DNA of 64,000 nt from assembly GCA_039815465.1 (NCBI GenBank), contig JBCBZG010000012.1, positions 1-64,000 of the forward strand. Reading direction: 5' to 3'. The notes beneath the pieces were generated by a model that worked only from the letters and a program-made list of their open reading frames with translations, did no database searches and was not told the DNA's origin. Made by a program: the position numbers and the translations under genes. This DNA is from Shimia_B sp039815465. GTDB lineage: Bacteria; Pseudomonadota; Alphaproteobacteria; Rhodobacterales; Rhodobacteraceae. Of this stretch, positions 50,008 through 61,428 are shown one piece after another; the stretch's first letter is position 1, and every line of letters begins with the position of its first letter.

Positions 50008-50604
50008 ATGGCCACCACATACGACAAAGTCCTGACAGAGACTTTTGGCCCATCCGAGGGCACCGGCAAACTGATCAAGCAGGCCGTGCTGGTCGTGGCT
50101 GGGATCCTGGCGCTTGCCGTTGCGGCAAAGATCAAAGTTCCGATGTGGCCCGTGCCGATCACGATGGGCACCTTTGCCGTGCTGACGATCGGCGCCGCCT
50201 ACGGCCCTCGGCTCGGCTTTGCGACGATCTTTGGCTACATGGTCATTGGCGCACTAGGCTTTGACGTCTTTGCAGGGTCGTCGGCCGAAAACAACGGCAT
50301 CGCTTACATGATGGGCGGCACGGGCGGCTATTTGGTGGGCTATGTACTGGCGACGCTGGCGCTCGGCTGGGCCGCACGTCAGGGCTGGGACCGTTCGATC
50401 CTGATGATGGCGGTGGCGATGCTGATCGGCAACATCCTGATCTACGCACCGGGTCTCGCCTGGCTGGGCCAGCTTTACGGCTGGGACAAGCCCATCCTCG
50501 AATGGGGCCTGACGCCGTTCCTCATCGGTGATGCGATCAAACTGGCGCTGGCGGCGCTGCTCGTCCCCGGTCTGTGGAAGCTAATCGGCAACGCTCGCGC
50601 CTAA
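50008..50604 (+). CDS. bioY: Biotin transporter S component BioY
   Basis: 198-residue inner-membrane biotin-binding subunit of an ECF transporter with about six hydrophobic segments. The family motif KVPMWPVPITMGTFAVLTIGAAYGPRLGF (about residues 42-70) and GGTGGYLVGYVLATLALG are clear. The ATG at 50008 has GGAG six bases upstream; an ATG five codons earlier is less likely. BioM and BioN are not adjacent. A strong terminator follows. Confidence 0.95.
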   Translation: MATTYDKVLTETFGPSEGTGKLIKQAVLVVAGILALAVAAKIKVPMWPVPITMGTFAVLTIGAAYGPRLGFATIFGYMVIGALGFDVFAGSSAENNGIAYMMGGTGGYLVGYVLATLALGWAARQGWDRSILMMAVAMLIGNILIYAPGLAWLGQLYGWDKPILEWGLTPFLIGDAIKLALAALLVPGLWKLIGNARA

Positions 50605-50627
50605 AGACGCGGGCCAAAGGTTACGAA

Positions 50628-50654
50628 GGGGCGCCCGTGTCGGCGCCCTTTTTT
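50628..50654 (+). terminator. Terminator after bioY
   Basis: A seven-pair stem (GGGCGCC/GGCGCCC, six-base loop) followed by six U, about 25 bases beyond the bioY stop and overlapping the 3' end of the converging gene by two bases. Confidence 0.9.
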
Positions 50655-51510
50655 ATGGCGCGAAGCCCACCCGGGCCGCGAGCGCGCGATGGTCTGAATC
50701 AATGGCCGCCCGACGCTCAACCCAGCCGCGGGCGGCAAGGACGTGATCGATGGGCAGGCTGACCCCCTCCCGCGTCCAGGTGGCGCGGCGGGGACCGAGG
50801 TAGCGCACGCCCGCGGCGCGTGCACTGCTGCGCACGGTATAGCTCCAGGGCATGGCGTTGAAATCACCGACGAGCACTTTGGGCCCGGGCAGCTCTGCCA
50901 TGGCAGCGTGCAAATGAGCCGTGTCCCGCGGCTGGTCAAAGGGAAACGGCCAGTGCAAGTGGACAGCGACAACCCAGCCGGGACCGTCCTGTGTCACCAC
51001 CTCGATGGCGCCGAACGCGCGGAACTCAGGCGCGCAAATGGGCGGGGAGCCTGCCTCCGGCAGGCGGCTAAAGATCACGATCCCGGCCCAGGAGCCGGTG
51101 TAGCAGTGGTGCTGCACGGGGTAGTCGGGCAACGCTTGCACGAGCCGCGCGCGGTTAAAGGCGGACACCTCGTTGAGCGTGATCACATCGGGGTCGACCG
51201 CGCGAATGTCGGCCACAATCGCGGCAATCGCCCCGTTTTGGGGGCTGATGTTCTTTTGATAGACCGTAAAGCTGCCGTCGCGAGCCACACCAAGGGGCCA
51301 CCCCACGAGATGGAGCGCCAGCGCAAGCGCCGCCGCACCCGAGACACCCCAGCCTACCGGTCGGCGCACCGTGCGCAGCGCGAGAGACGCCACCAGCACC
51401 GCCGCCAAAGGCAGCCGCAGCACACTAAGGCTGTCGAGCGCAGGGTGCAGCGCGCCGCCATATCCGGCCAGAAAGAGCACCGCAAAGACGGCGTATAGAG
51501 CAAGGACCAT
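50653..51510 (-). CDS. Endonuclease/exonuclease/phosphatase family protein
   Basis: 285-residue protein with three N-terminal hydrophobic segments (about residues 1-75) followed by an EEP domain: TVYQKNISPQNGAI, DVITLNEVSAFN (catalytic Glu), VGDFNAMPWS and a final PIDHVLAARGW...DSDHRALAARVG. The domain therefore faces one side of the membrane; relatives include membrane-anchored nucleases or phosphatases of unknown substrate. Confidence 0.85.
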   Translation of the reverse strand: MVLALYAVFAVLFLAGYGGALHPALDSLSVLRLPLAAVLVASLALRTVRRPVGWGVSGAAALALALHLVGWPLGVARDGSFTVYQKNISPQNGAIAAIVADIRAVDPDVITLNEVSAFNRARLVQALPDYPVQHHCYTGSWAGIVIFSRLPEAGSPPICAPEFRAFGAIEVVTQDGPGWVVAVHLHWPFPFDQPRDTAHLHAAMAELPGPKVLVGDFNAMPWSYTVRSSARAAGVRYLGPRRATWTREGVSLPIDHVLAARGWVERRAAIDSDHRALAARVGFAP

Positions 51511-51958
51511 AGTGTCGTCTTATGCCCCGCTGAGGCCGCAAGCCAATGCCAATTCACGCGCGCGCCCCTCCCCGATGGCGGGCTCTTGCGCAGGGTCGGA
51601 CGGACAAGGAGTTTGGTGGCGCTATGACGGCGTCTCATGTTCGGCCCCGCCTCAAGTGAGCTCGCATCTGCGTTCGCCCAGACCCGTCGTTGGCTGCAAT
51701 CGGATGGATTCCGCAACATGCGGCAGCTGCCGCTTGCGCAAGGTGATCCGCGACCACCATAGGCAAGCCGCGGCGATGTCTTCTAAGTGACGCCCGAGCG
51801 TGCGGCGGAGGGTGCAAATCTAACTGACCTGTGCCGAACGCGCGCGCGCACAAGACCCTGCCGCTACCCCAAGCTTAAGCGCAACGCCAACCTCACCGCG
51901 CGGGGCCAAAAGTTTTTGAAAAACTTTTCCATGCGCGGCGGTGGCCGCTGCGCGGGGC
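51511..51958. other. 448-base region without a recognised gene
   Basis: I found no convincing protein or RNA gene. A 42-codon ORF on the plus strand (51637-51765, MFGPASSELASAFAQTRRWL) looks amphipathic but lacks a good ribosome-binding site. A perfect A/T hairpin (AAAAGTTTTT/AAAAACTTTT) at 51907-51928 lies about 30 bases beyond the stop of the next minus-strand gene and could end its transcript. The DNA may contain decayed coding sequence. Confidence 0.4.
51907..51928 (-). terminator. A/T-rich hairpin after the hydrolase-OsmC gene
   Basis: A near-perfect ten-base-pair palindrome (AAAAGTTTTT with AAAAACTTTT, two-base tip) about 30 bases beyond the minus-strand stop, with U-rich arms. It probably terminates the gene. 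Similar AAGTTTTT palindromes recur in related genomes (recalled). Confidence 0.5.
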
Positions 51959-53191
51959 TTAGGTGCGCGTCTGACCTACCTCCGCGAGGGTGGTTGTCAC
52001 ACGCGCCTCAGCTTCTAGCGTCCGGTGGACGGGGCATTTGTCTGCGATTTCAAGCAGTCGCGCGCGTTGGGTTGCGTCGAGCGGGCCTTCAAGCCGCACA
52101 AGGCGGTTAAAGCCGTCGAGCTTGCCGCCCGCCCCCGTGTCGCTGTCTTGGGCGTGGACCTTGTTGTGGGTCACATCCACCGACACATGCTTGAGCGGCC
52201 ATCCCTTGCGGCGGGCGTAGAGGCGGATCGTCATCGAGGTACAGGCCCCCAGCCCGGCGCTGAGGAACCCGTAGGGCGAGAGCCCGCGGTTGGTGCCGCC
52301 ATAGGCCAGCGGCTCATCGGCGAGCAGGTGGTGATCAGGGCCGTGGGTGACGTCTTGGAGGAACCCGTTCGCGTCCGCCTCGCTCACGCGCACGACACCT
52401 TCGGGGGCGCCGATGGGTGCGGCTGGGCGCGGCAGGTCGAGGTAGCGCGCCGACCAGGCGGCGATCACCTCCGCGGCGTATTCCGCGTCGCCGGCATTCG
52501 AGATCAGATGATCGGCGCTGTCGAGCGTCACAAAGGATTTCGGGTGCTTGGCGGCGCGAAAAATCTGCTCTGCGTTCTCGATGCCCACGATGGCGTCCCG
52601 GGGCGCATGGAGCACAAGGTGTGCGGCTTTTGTCGCCCCGATGGCGGCGGTGAGGTCTTCGGCGGCCACGTCGTCCACAAAGCTCTTGCCGATGGTGATG
52701 ATGCGCCCGCCCAGTGTGACCTCTGCGGCGCCGCGCGCGGTGATCTGATCCAGCGCCCCCTCGAAATTGTGAGTGACGTGGCTGGGATCAAAGGGGGCGC
52801 CCAGGGTCACGATGGCCTTGGCGCTCGCAATCTCGGGCGCGGCTTTGAGCATCGCGGCCCCGCCCAGCGAATGCCCGATGAGCAGGCCTGGCGCCATGCC
52901 ACGGGCCGCCAGCGCCCGCGCAGCGGCGTGAAGATCGGCGACATTGGTGGAAAAGGTCGTATTCGCAAACTCCCCCCCACTATGGCCGAGCCCCGTGAAA
53001 TCAAAGCGCAACACCGCGAGCCCCTGCGCCGCAAGCCGGGAGGCAATGCGCCGCGCGGCGGGGATGTCCTTGCCGCAGGTAAAGCAATGCGCAAAAAGCG
53101 CAGTCCCCAGCACTGCCCCCTCTGGCAGGTCGAGCCTAGCGGCGAGCTTGGACCCGTCATGGCCCTCAAACGTAAATCTCTCGGTCGGCAT
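51959..53191 (-). CDS. Alpha/beta hydrolase-OsmC fusion protein
   Basis: 410-residue two-domain protein. Residues about 1-255 form an alpha/beta hydrolase: LFAHCFTCGKDIPAARRIA, FDFTGLGHSGGEF, nucleophile elbow LIGHSLGGAA (Ser near 103), later Asp and His in APRDAIVGIE and SADHLISN. Residues about 265-405 form an OsmC/Ohr-like domain with the two redox Cys in LSAGLGACTSMTIRLYA and ADKCPVHRTLE. Such fusions are known in proteobacteria and suggest linked ester hydrolysis and organic peroxide reduction. The ATG at 53191 has AGGAC upstream. Confidence 0.9.
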   Translation of the reverse strand: MPTERFTFEGHDGSKLAARLDLPEGAVLGTALFAHCFTCGKDIPAARRIASRLAAQGLAVLRFDFTGLGHSGGEFANTTFSTNVADLHAAARALAARGMAPGLLIGHSLGGAAMLKAAPEIASAKAIVTLGAPFDPSHVTHNFEGALDQITARGAAEVTLGGRIITIGKSFVDDVAAEDLTAAIGATKAAHLVLHAPRDAIVGIENAEQIFRAAKHPKSFVTLDSADHLISNAGDAEYAAEVIAAWSARYLDLPRPAAPIGAPEGVVRVSEADANGFLQDVTHGPDHHLLADEPLAYGGTNRGLSPYGFLSAGLGACTSMTIRLYARRKGWPLKHVSVDVTHNKVHAQDSDTGAGGKLDGFNRLVRLEGPLDATQRARLLEIADKCPVHRTLEAEARVTTTLAEVGQTRT

Positions 53192-53399
53192 GGGCTGTCC
53201 TTTCGTCTTGGCGCCAAAGTGGGGAAGCCCTGCCGCGCTGCCAAGCCGTGTTACCGCCCCCTCGCGGGGAGGTGAGAGCGTGAAGCATGGCATGCACGCG
53301 CATCAAAGATGCGTCAGCGGACTGACACAGTGACACGCCGCGCTTGAAATCATCCCGTACCCGCTAGGATCATGGGCAACAGTTCACAGGAGACGACCC

Positions 53400-53933
53400 A
53401 TGAAACACCTTATCGCCCTTATCGCGCTTACCGCAGCGCCCACCGTGGCCTTGGCCGCTGGCGGCTCCTCCTCCACCCCGCCGAAACCCACGGCGACGAC
53501 GCAGGAGTGCAAGGACGGGCAAGTCTTCGACGAGACATCGCAGGAATGCGTGATGATCCAAGAATCGAGCCTCACACCGGATGCAGCCTATGGTGCCGTG
53601 CGCGAGCTGGCCTATGCCGGTCGCTACGGCGATGCGCAGTTGCTGTTGGCGGCCATGGACCAGGCGGACGACCGTGTGCAGACCTATTGGGGCTTTACCC
53701 ACCGCAAGATGGGCAACACGGACCTCGCCATGGCGGCCTATTACACCGCGCTCGCACAGAACCCCGACAACATCCTCGCGCGGTCTTACATGGGCCAGCA
53801 CTACGTGGAGATCGGGGCGCTCGACATGGCGCAGCTCCAACTAACCGAGATCAAGGCGCGCGGCGGGCGCGAAACCTGGGCGGAGCGGTCGCTGAGCTTG
53901 GCGATCCAATCCGGCCGGACCGCGACCTACTAA
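53400..53933 (+). CDS. Exported TPR-containing protein
   Basis: 177-residue protein with a signal peptide (residues 1-19, MKHLIALIALTAAPTVALA), a Ser/Pro/Thr linker, a Cys pair (ECKDGQVFDETSQECVM, about residues 36-52) and two to three TPR-like helical pairs (residues 60-165, YWGFTHRKMGNTDLAMAAYYTALAQNPDNILARSYMGQHYVEIG). Role unknown; possibly an envelope scaffold. ATG has GGAG ten bases upstream. Confidence 0.75.
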   Translation: MKHLIALIALTAAPTVALAAGGSSSTPPKPTATTQECKDGQVFDETSQECVMIQESSLTPDAAYGAVRELAYAGRYGDAQLLLAAMDQADDRVQTYWGFTHRKMGNTDLAMAAYYTALAQNPDNILARSYMGQHYVEIGALDMAQLQLTEIKARGGRETWAERSLSLAIQSGRTATY

Positions 53934-54031
53934 GACGCACAGGGCGCGCGTCGGCGCTGCCGCGCGCACCCTTGGTTTACGCCACGTCGCGTTCAGCATA
54001 TGGGAGGGGCCTGTTCCAAAGGGCCCCTCTC

Positions 54032-54937
54032 ATGTCTGAGACAGATACGTTCGAACGCGGCTTTCAGCCTTGGCTCGTCAATGCGACGCTCAAGGGCTTT
54101 ATCAACCTATCCAAACTTCTGCCTTACAATCAGCGGCTCGCGATGATGGGCTGGTTTGCACGCCGCATCCTGGGCCCCGCGGTGCGCTACCGCAAGCGCG
54201 CGCGCGCGAACCTGGCGATGGTGTACCCCGACATGCCGGAGGCCCAGCGCCACGCGATTGCGGACCAAGTGCTCGACGGGTTTGGGCGCACGGTGGCCGA
54301 AAACTACTCCCGCCAGACCTTTCGCGAACGGATTGCCCGCTGCCCGATTGAGGGTCCGGGCCTGCCCGCGGCGCTGGCCGCACGCGATGCAGGGCGCCCC
54401 ATCGTATTCTCCTGCGGGCACTGGTCCAACCATGAGGCCGCGCGCACGGCGCTAGACCTCGCGGGGTTTAAGGTAGGCGGGCTCTATAAGCCCATGGCCA
54501 ACCCCTATTTCAACGAACACTACGTGGAAAGCATCACGGATGTCTCCGGCCCGGTCTTTCCCACCGGGCGCGACGGCACCCGGGCGTTTATGCAATTCAT
54601 CGCTGAAGGCGGGCACGCGTTCCTGCTCCATGACGTCTATTACAACCGCGGGGAGTGGATGGATTTCCTAGGCCACCCGGCCAAAACCGCGCTGACGACG
54701 GGCGATCTCGCGTTGCGTTTTGACGCGCTGCTGATCCCCTATTTCGCCACCCGCCAGCCCGATGGCACGAGCTTTAAGATCGAACTGTTGGAGCCAATCG
54801 CCCATAGCGATGCCCGCACCATGGTGCGCGCGCTGATGGATGCGCTGGAGGATCGCATTGCCGAGAACCCAGGCCAGTGGATGTGGATACACCGTCGCTG
54901 GAAGGGCGCGCCAGCGCCGCAAGCGCTAGAGGACTAG
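54032..54937 (+). CDS. Lauroyl/lysophospholipid acyltransferase family protein
   Basis: 301-residue membrane-associated acyltransferase of the LpxL/HtrB family. The catalytic HX4E motif is in FSCGHWSNHEAAR (about residues 126-138), with YKPMANPYFNEHYVE, FLLHDVYYNRGEWMDFLG and the C-terminal GQWMWIHRRWK characteristic of the family. Lipid A late acylation or ornithine/lysophospholipid acylation are possible. The stop overlaps the converging DUF1223 gene by four bases. Confidence 0.9.
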   Translation: MSETDTFERGFQPWLVNATLKGFINLSKLLPYNQRLAMMGWFARRILGPAVRYRKRARANLAMVYPDMPEAQRHAIADQVLDGFGRTVAENYSRQTFRERIARCPIEGPGLPAALAARDAGRPIVFSCGHWSNHEAARTALDLAGFKVGGLYKPMANPYFNEHYVESITDVSGPVFPTGRDGTRAFMQFIAEGGHAFLLHDVYYNRGEWMDFLGHPAKTALTTGDLALRFDALLIPYFATRQPDGTSFKIELLEPIAHSDARTMVRALMDALEDRIAENPGQWMWIHRRWKGAPAPQALED

Positions 54938-55644
54938 CGCAGCTCGACCGCCGCCAAGATCTCCCCATAGCCGTCACGCTGAAAAAGCACGACCGCAGGC
55001 TCGGTGGCCGTGGGCAGATCGGCATTCAGCCGGTACTCCCCCCGGCCATTCCAGCGCTTGGCTTCGGTCCAAGAGGTGACAACATTGGCGTAACTGAGCG
55101 TGCGCCCGGCATTCTCGCCCCGCTTGATGTCCACCTTGGACACGGGCCGATACGTCACTACGAACACCGTCAAATCCCCGACACGCTCCGCGCTCCGGGC
55201 GCGCAGCGTGAACGCGTCGCCGTTGCGTTCGGCAGCGATGTTGATGACAGCGGGTTTCTGGGCGTGCGCCTTAAGGTACTTTGAGACCTCCGCGGGCTTT
55301 GCGCCCACCACATGGTCGATCCCACCGATGATCATCTGCGGCGTGTAAATCGACCGCGCCCCAGCCGCGCGGGCGTAGTTCTTTTGCCGCTCGGTAAAGC
55401 GGGGGTCCGCGAACTGATCTTTCCAACCGATGTAGTCCCAGTAGTCGACGTGCAGCGCGAGCGCGATCACCCCGTCCTGCTTGGCCAATTCGTGCAACAG
55501 CTTGTCTGCGGGCGGGCAGGACGAACACCCCTGCGAGGTATAGAGCTCGATCACCACCGGGTTTTCGGCCATGACCGCGCCCGAGGTCACACTGAGCCCA
55601 AGCGCCAAAAGCGCCCCTCGCCACATCGCCGTCACTCGCCCCAT
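54934..55644 (-). CDS. DUF1223 family secreted protein
   Basis: 236-residue exported protein: signal peptide about residues 1-26, then a thioredoxin-like start VVIELYTSQGCSSCPPADKLLHELA with a CSSCPP motif (Cys pair near residues 40 and 43), and a long beta-rich C-terminal part. The family is presumed to be a redox-active or copper-binding thioredoxin variant; function unproven. An ATG six codons into the ORF is an alternative start. Confidence 0.85.
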   Translation of the reverse strand: MGRVTAMWRGALLALGLSVTSGAVMAENPVVIELYTSQGCSSCPPADKLLHELAKQDGVIALALHVDYWDYIGWKDQFADPRFTERQKNYARAAGARSIYTPQMIIGGIDHVVGAKPAEVSKYLKAHAQKPAVINIAAERNGDAFTLRARSAERVGDLTVFVVTYRPVSKVDIKRGENAGRTLSYANVVTSWTEAKRWNGRGEYRLNADLPTATEPAVVLFQRDGYGEILAAVELR

Positions 55645-55857
55645 GCTTCGCTCCTTCTCACTCAGGACCCGATGTAGCTTTTCCCGGCTTCAAACGCCAA
55701 TCAAGGAAATGCGATGGCCTGTCATAGTTGCTCGTGCCGGCCTGCGCGCGCGCCCCGTGCACATTTGCATACAGCGCGCCCTTGATCGCCCCTGCCCCGC
55801 ACGCCATTTTTAGACGCAGGATATCTCAGCCTATCAAAAACACGAGGAACGCCACCC

Positions 55858-58563
<2,706 letters not shown>

Positions 58564-58710
58564 TCTGCGGCAAACGGAGCTCTTACTGTACCGTCCGTCA
58601 TGCCTCCGGCGGAGGTATTATTGGCCAAAGGAAGCCGGAACCCATCTTCCTTTGGCCACCATCACCTCGGGGGTTGTAAGGGGGCAGCGCCCCCTACCGG
58701 TCCCGTGGCC
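58564..58710. repeat. Palindromic intergenic region after acnA
   Basis: Contains a perfect 13-base-pair inverted repeat (TGGCCAAAGGAAG, 58622-58634 with 58646-58658, 11-base loop) and a smaller palindrome AGGGGGCAGCGCCCCCT near 58680. A TGCCTCCGGCGGAGGTATT-like segment precedes it. These elements resemble rhodobacterial intergenic repeats and separate the converging acnA and ccmG genes. No gene present. Confidence 0.65.
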
Positions 58711-59238
58711 TCAGTTCAGCGCATCCGTCAGAGCCGGAAGGAACTGCTGCGCATATTGGCTGCCGACGAGCGGCCCGACATAGCGGTAAAGCACGGTGCC
58801 GTCAGGGGTGAGGATGAATGTCTCCGGTGGGGCCGACACCCCCCAGTCCAGGGCCGCGCGCCCGCTTACGTCGACGGATGTCGCCGCAAAGGGATTGCCG
58901 TCGCGGGCGAGGTATTGTGCCGCATCGCCAGGATCGTCGCGGAAGTTCACGCCCACGATGCGCAGCCCTTGTGCCTGAAGCGCCAGGAGCGTCGGATGTT
59001 CGGCCCGGCAAGGCGGGCACCAAGAGGCCCAGAAATTCACCAGCGTCACTTCACCCTCGGTCAGGTCGCTAAGGGGCAGCGTCCCATAGACTGCCTCTGC
59101 CGGGAGCGTGTCTGGCGCAGCCCGTCCGATCAGGGCTGAAGGCAGCTCCTCCGGGTCCACGCGTTGCATGCCGACGTAGAACGTCACCGCCAGCGCCAGG
59201 AAAAGGAGCGGCGGGAAAAAGCGCATGAACTTATCCAT
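58711..59238 (-). CDS. ccmG: Thiol:disulfide interchange protein CcmG (DsbE)
   Basis: 175-residue periplasmic membrane-anchored thioredoxin keeping apocytochrome c cysteines reduced. One N-terminal membrane anchor (about residues 5-25) and the active site C74-P-P-C77 in NFWASWCPPCRAEHP are clear, with the family GVNFRDDPGDA and GVSAPPETFIL loops. Its start overlaps the end of ccmD by eight bases. Last gene of a ccmABCDG cluster on the minus strand. Confidence 0.96.
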   Translation of the reverse strand: MDKFMRFFPPLLFLALAVTFYVGMQRVDPEELPSALIGRAAPDTLPAEAVYGTLPLSDLTEGEVTLVNFWASWCPPCRAEHPTLLALQAQGLRIVGVNFRDDPGDAAQYLARDGNPFAATSVDVSGRAALDWGVSAPPETFILTPDGTVLYRYVGPLVGSQYAQQFLPALTDALN

Positions 59239-59380
59239 TCTGCCGCGCCTCCGCTGCGTCGAGTGCGCGCTTCACGCGCCGCGCGCGCAGCAGCGTCGTG
59301 AGCGTTACGCCCCCAAGCAGCGCCCCCGTAGCTGCGTAGGCGGCGATAACCTCCGCCGCGTAGCGTCCAAGATCAACCAT
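59231..59380 (-). CDS. ccmD: Haem exporter accessory protein CcmD
   Basis: 49-residue small membrane protein (MVDLGRYAAEVIAAYAATGALLGG...), with a short N-terminus, one membrane helix and a basic C-terminal tail RARRVKRALDAAEARQNG. It stabilises haem loading onto CcmE in the CcmC complex (family knowledge). It sits three bases after the ccmC stop and overlaps ccmG, exactly where CcmD is expected; too short for most ORF calls. Confidence 0.92.
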   Translation of the reverse strand: MVDLGRYAAEVIAAYAATGALLGGVTLTTLLRARRVKRALDAAEARQNG

Positions 59381-59383
59381 CGC

Positions 59384-60115
59384 CTAGCCCGCCTCCCGCG
59401 CGGTGAGCACGCTGAGCCGCCGGGCGCGCACTTCGGTGCGGGCGCGCACCAGCGTGAGCGCGACAAAAAGGAAAAAGAAACCCACCATGGCGCAGGCCAG
59501 GGGCCAAAAGAACACGTCGTCAATCGTGCGCCCGCCCGTGGCCACAGGTACGGACGTGCCCTGGTGCAACCCTTGGTTCCAGAACCGCGCGGCGTAGCGG
59601 CTGAGCACCGCAAAGACGCTGCCCACGATGGCGAGCATGGCGGTGAGGTCGGCTGCAAGCTCCGGATCGCTGATCGCCTCCCAAAGCGCGATATAGCCGA
59701 GGTAGAAGAGCGCGAGGATCAGAAAGGACGTCAGCCGTGGGTCCCAGGCCCACCAGGTGCCCCACATAGGCTGGCCCCAGATCGCGCCGGTGACAAGGCC
59801 GATGAGCGTCATAACAAGGCCCACGGGCGCCGCAGCGCGGCCCACCAGTGCAGACACAGGCTGGCGCCGGATGAGCCAGATCAGCGCGGCCACGAACATC
59901 AGGAAATAGCCGTTAATCGCCATGAGCGCGGAGGGGACGTGGATATAGATGATCTTGACCGTGGACCCCATGCGGAAGTCGTCGCCAGTGAAAAAGAACC
60001 CCCAAATCAGCCCGAGCGCCGTGAGGCCCAGGCCAAGCGCCCAGAGCCACGGCAGTGCTGTCCCGGTCCAGCCCATGAACAGGCGCGGATTGGCGTATTC
60101 CCAAAGCGATCTCAT
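59384..60115 (-). CDS. ccmC: Haem exporter protein CcmC
   Basis: 243-residue membrane protein with six hydrophobic segments. The tryptophan-rich signature WGTWWAWDPRLTS (about residues 117-129) and His in IYIHVPSALMAINGY and LHQGTSVP mark the haem-handling family. It delivers haem to CcmE. It lies between ccmB (39 bases upstream) and ccmD. Confidence 0.97.
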   Translation of the reverse strand: MRSLWEYANPRLFMGWTGTALPWLWALGLGLTALGLIWGFFFTGDDFRMGSTVKIIYIHVPSALMAINGYFLMFVAALIWLIRRQPVSALVGRAAAPVGLVMTLIGLVTGAIWGQPMWGTWWAWDPRLTSFLILALFYLGYIALWEAISDPELAADLTAMLAIVGSVFAVLSRYAARFWNQGLHQGTSVPVATGGRTIDDVFFWPLACAMVGFFFLFVALTLVRARTEVRARRLSVLTAREAG

Positions 60116-60154
60116 GGGGCGAACCTAGTCCCTCTTTCCTGGCAACCCAATGAT

Positions 60155-60808
60155 CTAACGCAAACTTGCACGCAATGCCGCAGCCCCGGCAAAGGGCATC
60201 GCTGCCAGCGAAACAAGCGACAGTGCGCCGAGCAGCAGCAGCGGCGTCTCATAACTGAGCCCGGCTGCGCCCCGCCGGGCAGCCTCCGCCCCGAGGATCA
60301 GCGTGGGGACGTAGAGCGGCAGCACGAGAAGCGACAGGAGCAGCCCACCGCGTTTCACCGCCACCGTGAGCGCCGCGCCGAAAGCCCCGATGAACGACAA
60401 CGACGGCGTCCCGATCAGGAGGCCGAGGAACAGCGGCGCGTAGGCGCTCTGAGGCAGGTAAAGCAGCAGTCCAAGCGCGGGCGCGATCAGCGCAATCATC
60501 GCGCCTGTCGTCAGCCAATGTGCCAAAGCCTTGGCCACAAAGGCAGCTTCCAGCGGTAGCGCGAGCGCCAGTTGTTCAAGCGTCCCGTCCTCTGCGTCGA
60601 TGGCAAAAAGCCGGTCGAGTGTCAGAAGCACTGCCAGCAGCGCGGCGAGCCAGGGCATACCTGGTGCAATGGCCGCAAGGCCTGCCGGGTCTGGCCCCAC
60701 GGCAAAGGGGGTGAGCACGAGCACAATCACAAAGAAGGCGAGGCCCAAACCAAATCCCCCACTGCTGCGCAGGGCGAGCGTTAGGTCACGGCGGAGGAGG
60801 GCAATCAT
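60155..60808 (-). CDS. ccmB: Haem exporter protein CcmB
   Basis: 217-residue membrane permease partner of CcmA with six hydrophobic segments. MIALLRRDLTLALRSSGGF is the usual start and LTLDRLFAIDAEDGTLEQLALALPL (about residues 64-88) the family hallmark. The start overlaps the ccmA stop by four bases. The cluster order ccmA-B-C-D-G on one strand is standard. Confidence 0.96.
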   Translation of the reverse strand: MIALLRRDLTLALRSSGGFGLGLAFFVIVLVLTPFAVGPDPAGLAAIAPGMPWLAALLAVLLTLDRLFAIDAEDGTLEQLALALPLEAAFVAKALAHWLTTGAMIALIAPALGLLLYLPQSAYAPLFLGLLIGTPSLSFIGAFGAALTVAVKRGGLLLSLLVLPLYVPTLILGAEAARRGAAGLSYETPLLLLGALSLVSLAAMPFAGAAALRASLR

Positions 60809-61428
60809 TCGACCGCCTCTGCGAATGCGTCGTCGGCGCGTGGGGCGCGGGCGCCGAAAGGGTCGAGGTCGAGCGCCGCGCACGCGATGGGTGGCGCACC
60901 GTGGGTGACCATGACAGCCACACCGCCGGTGGCGAGATGCGCCTCCAACGCCGCAGCGAGCTGCCCTTGCCCCGCCGCATCGAGCCCCGCTGTCGGCTCA
61001 TCCAGGAGCCAGATCGGCCGCCCGCTCAGGTGAAGCCGTGCGAGCGCCACGCGTCGCCGCTGCCCAGCGGACAAGACCCCACCAGGGCGCCGCGCGAGAT
61101 CCTCTGCACCGAACGCGGCGAGCGCGGCGGTCTCTGCGCCGGGCCGGTCGTGGAGGGCCGCCCAGAACCGCAGCGTCTCCTCCACAGTCAAGGTGGGTTT
61201 GATGGCATCGCTGTGGGCGGCGTAGGCGACGGCTTCGGTGTCATGGTTCAGCGTGCCGCCCATCGGTGGGGTCAGACCCGCCAACGTCCGCAGCAGTGTC
61301 GTCTTTCCCAACCCGTTGCGCCCGTGGAGCGACAGCGCCGTGCCGCCGGGGACCTCAAAGGCTAGCGCGTCAAGCAGCCGCCGCCCACCACGCCCGACGC
61401 TGAGCCCTTCCACAACGAGGCCGCTCAT
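60805..61428 (-). CDS. ccmA: Haem exporter ATPase CcmA
   Basis: 207-residue ABC ATPase. Walker A HGRNGLGKTTLLRTLAGL (about residues 35-52), signature VLSAGQRRRVALARL and Walker B IWLLDEPTAGLD are present; length matches the short CcmA family. It works with CcmB/C in releasing holo-CcmE. The start overlaps the stop of the TauE-like gene by four bases (ATGA), tying them together. Confidence 0.96.
   Translation of the reverse strand: MSGLVVEGLSVGRGGRRLLDALAFEVPGGTALSLHGRNGLGKTTLLRTLAGLTPPMGGTLNHDTEAVAYAAHSDAIKPTLTVEETLRFWAALHDRPGAETAALAAFGAEDLARRPGGVLSAGQRRRVALARLHLSGRPIWLLDEPTAGLDAAGQGQLAAALEAHLATGGVAVMVTHGAPPIACAALDLDPFGARAPRADDAFAEAVE

Noticed and set aside
52025..53275. Plus-strand frame of 416 codons
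   Set aside because: It is the shadow of the hydrolase-OsmC gene.
59225..60559. Plus-strand frame of 444 codons
   Set aside because: It is antisense to ccmD, ccmC and ccmB, and has extreme charged composition.
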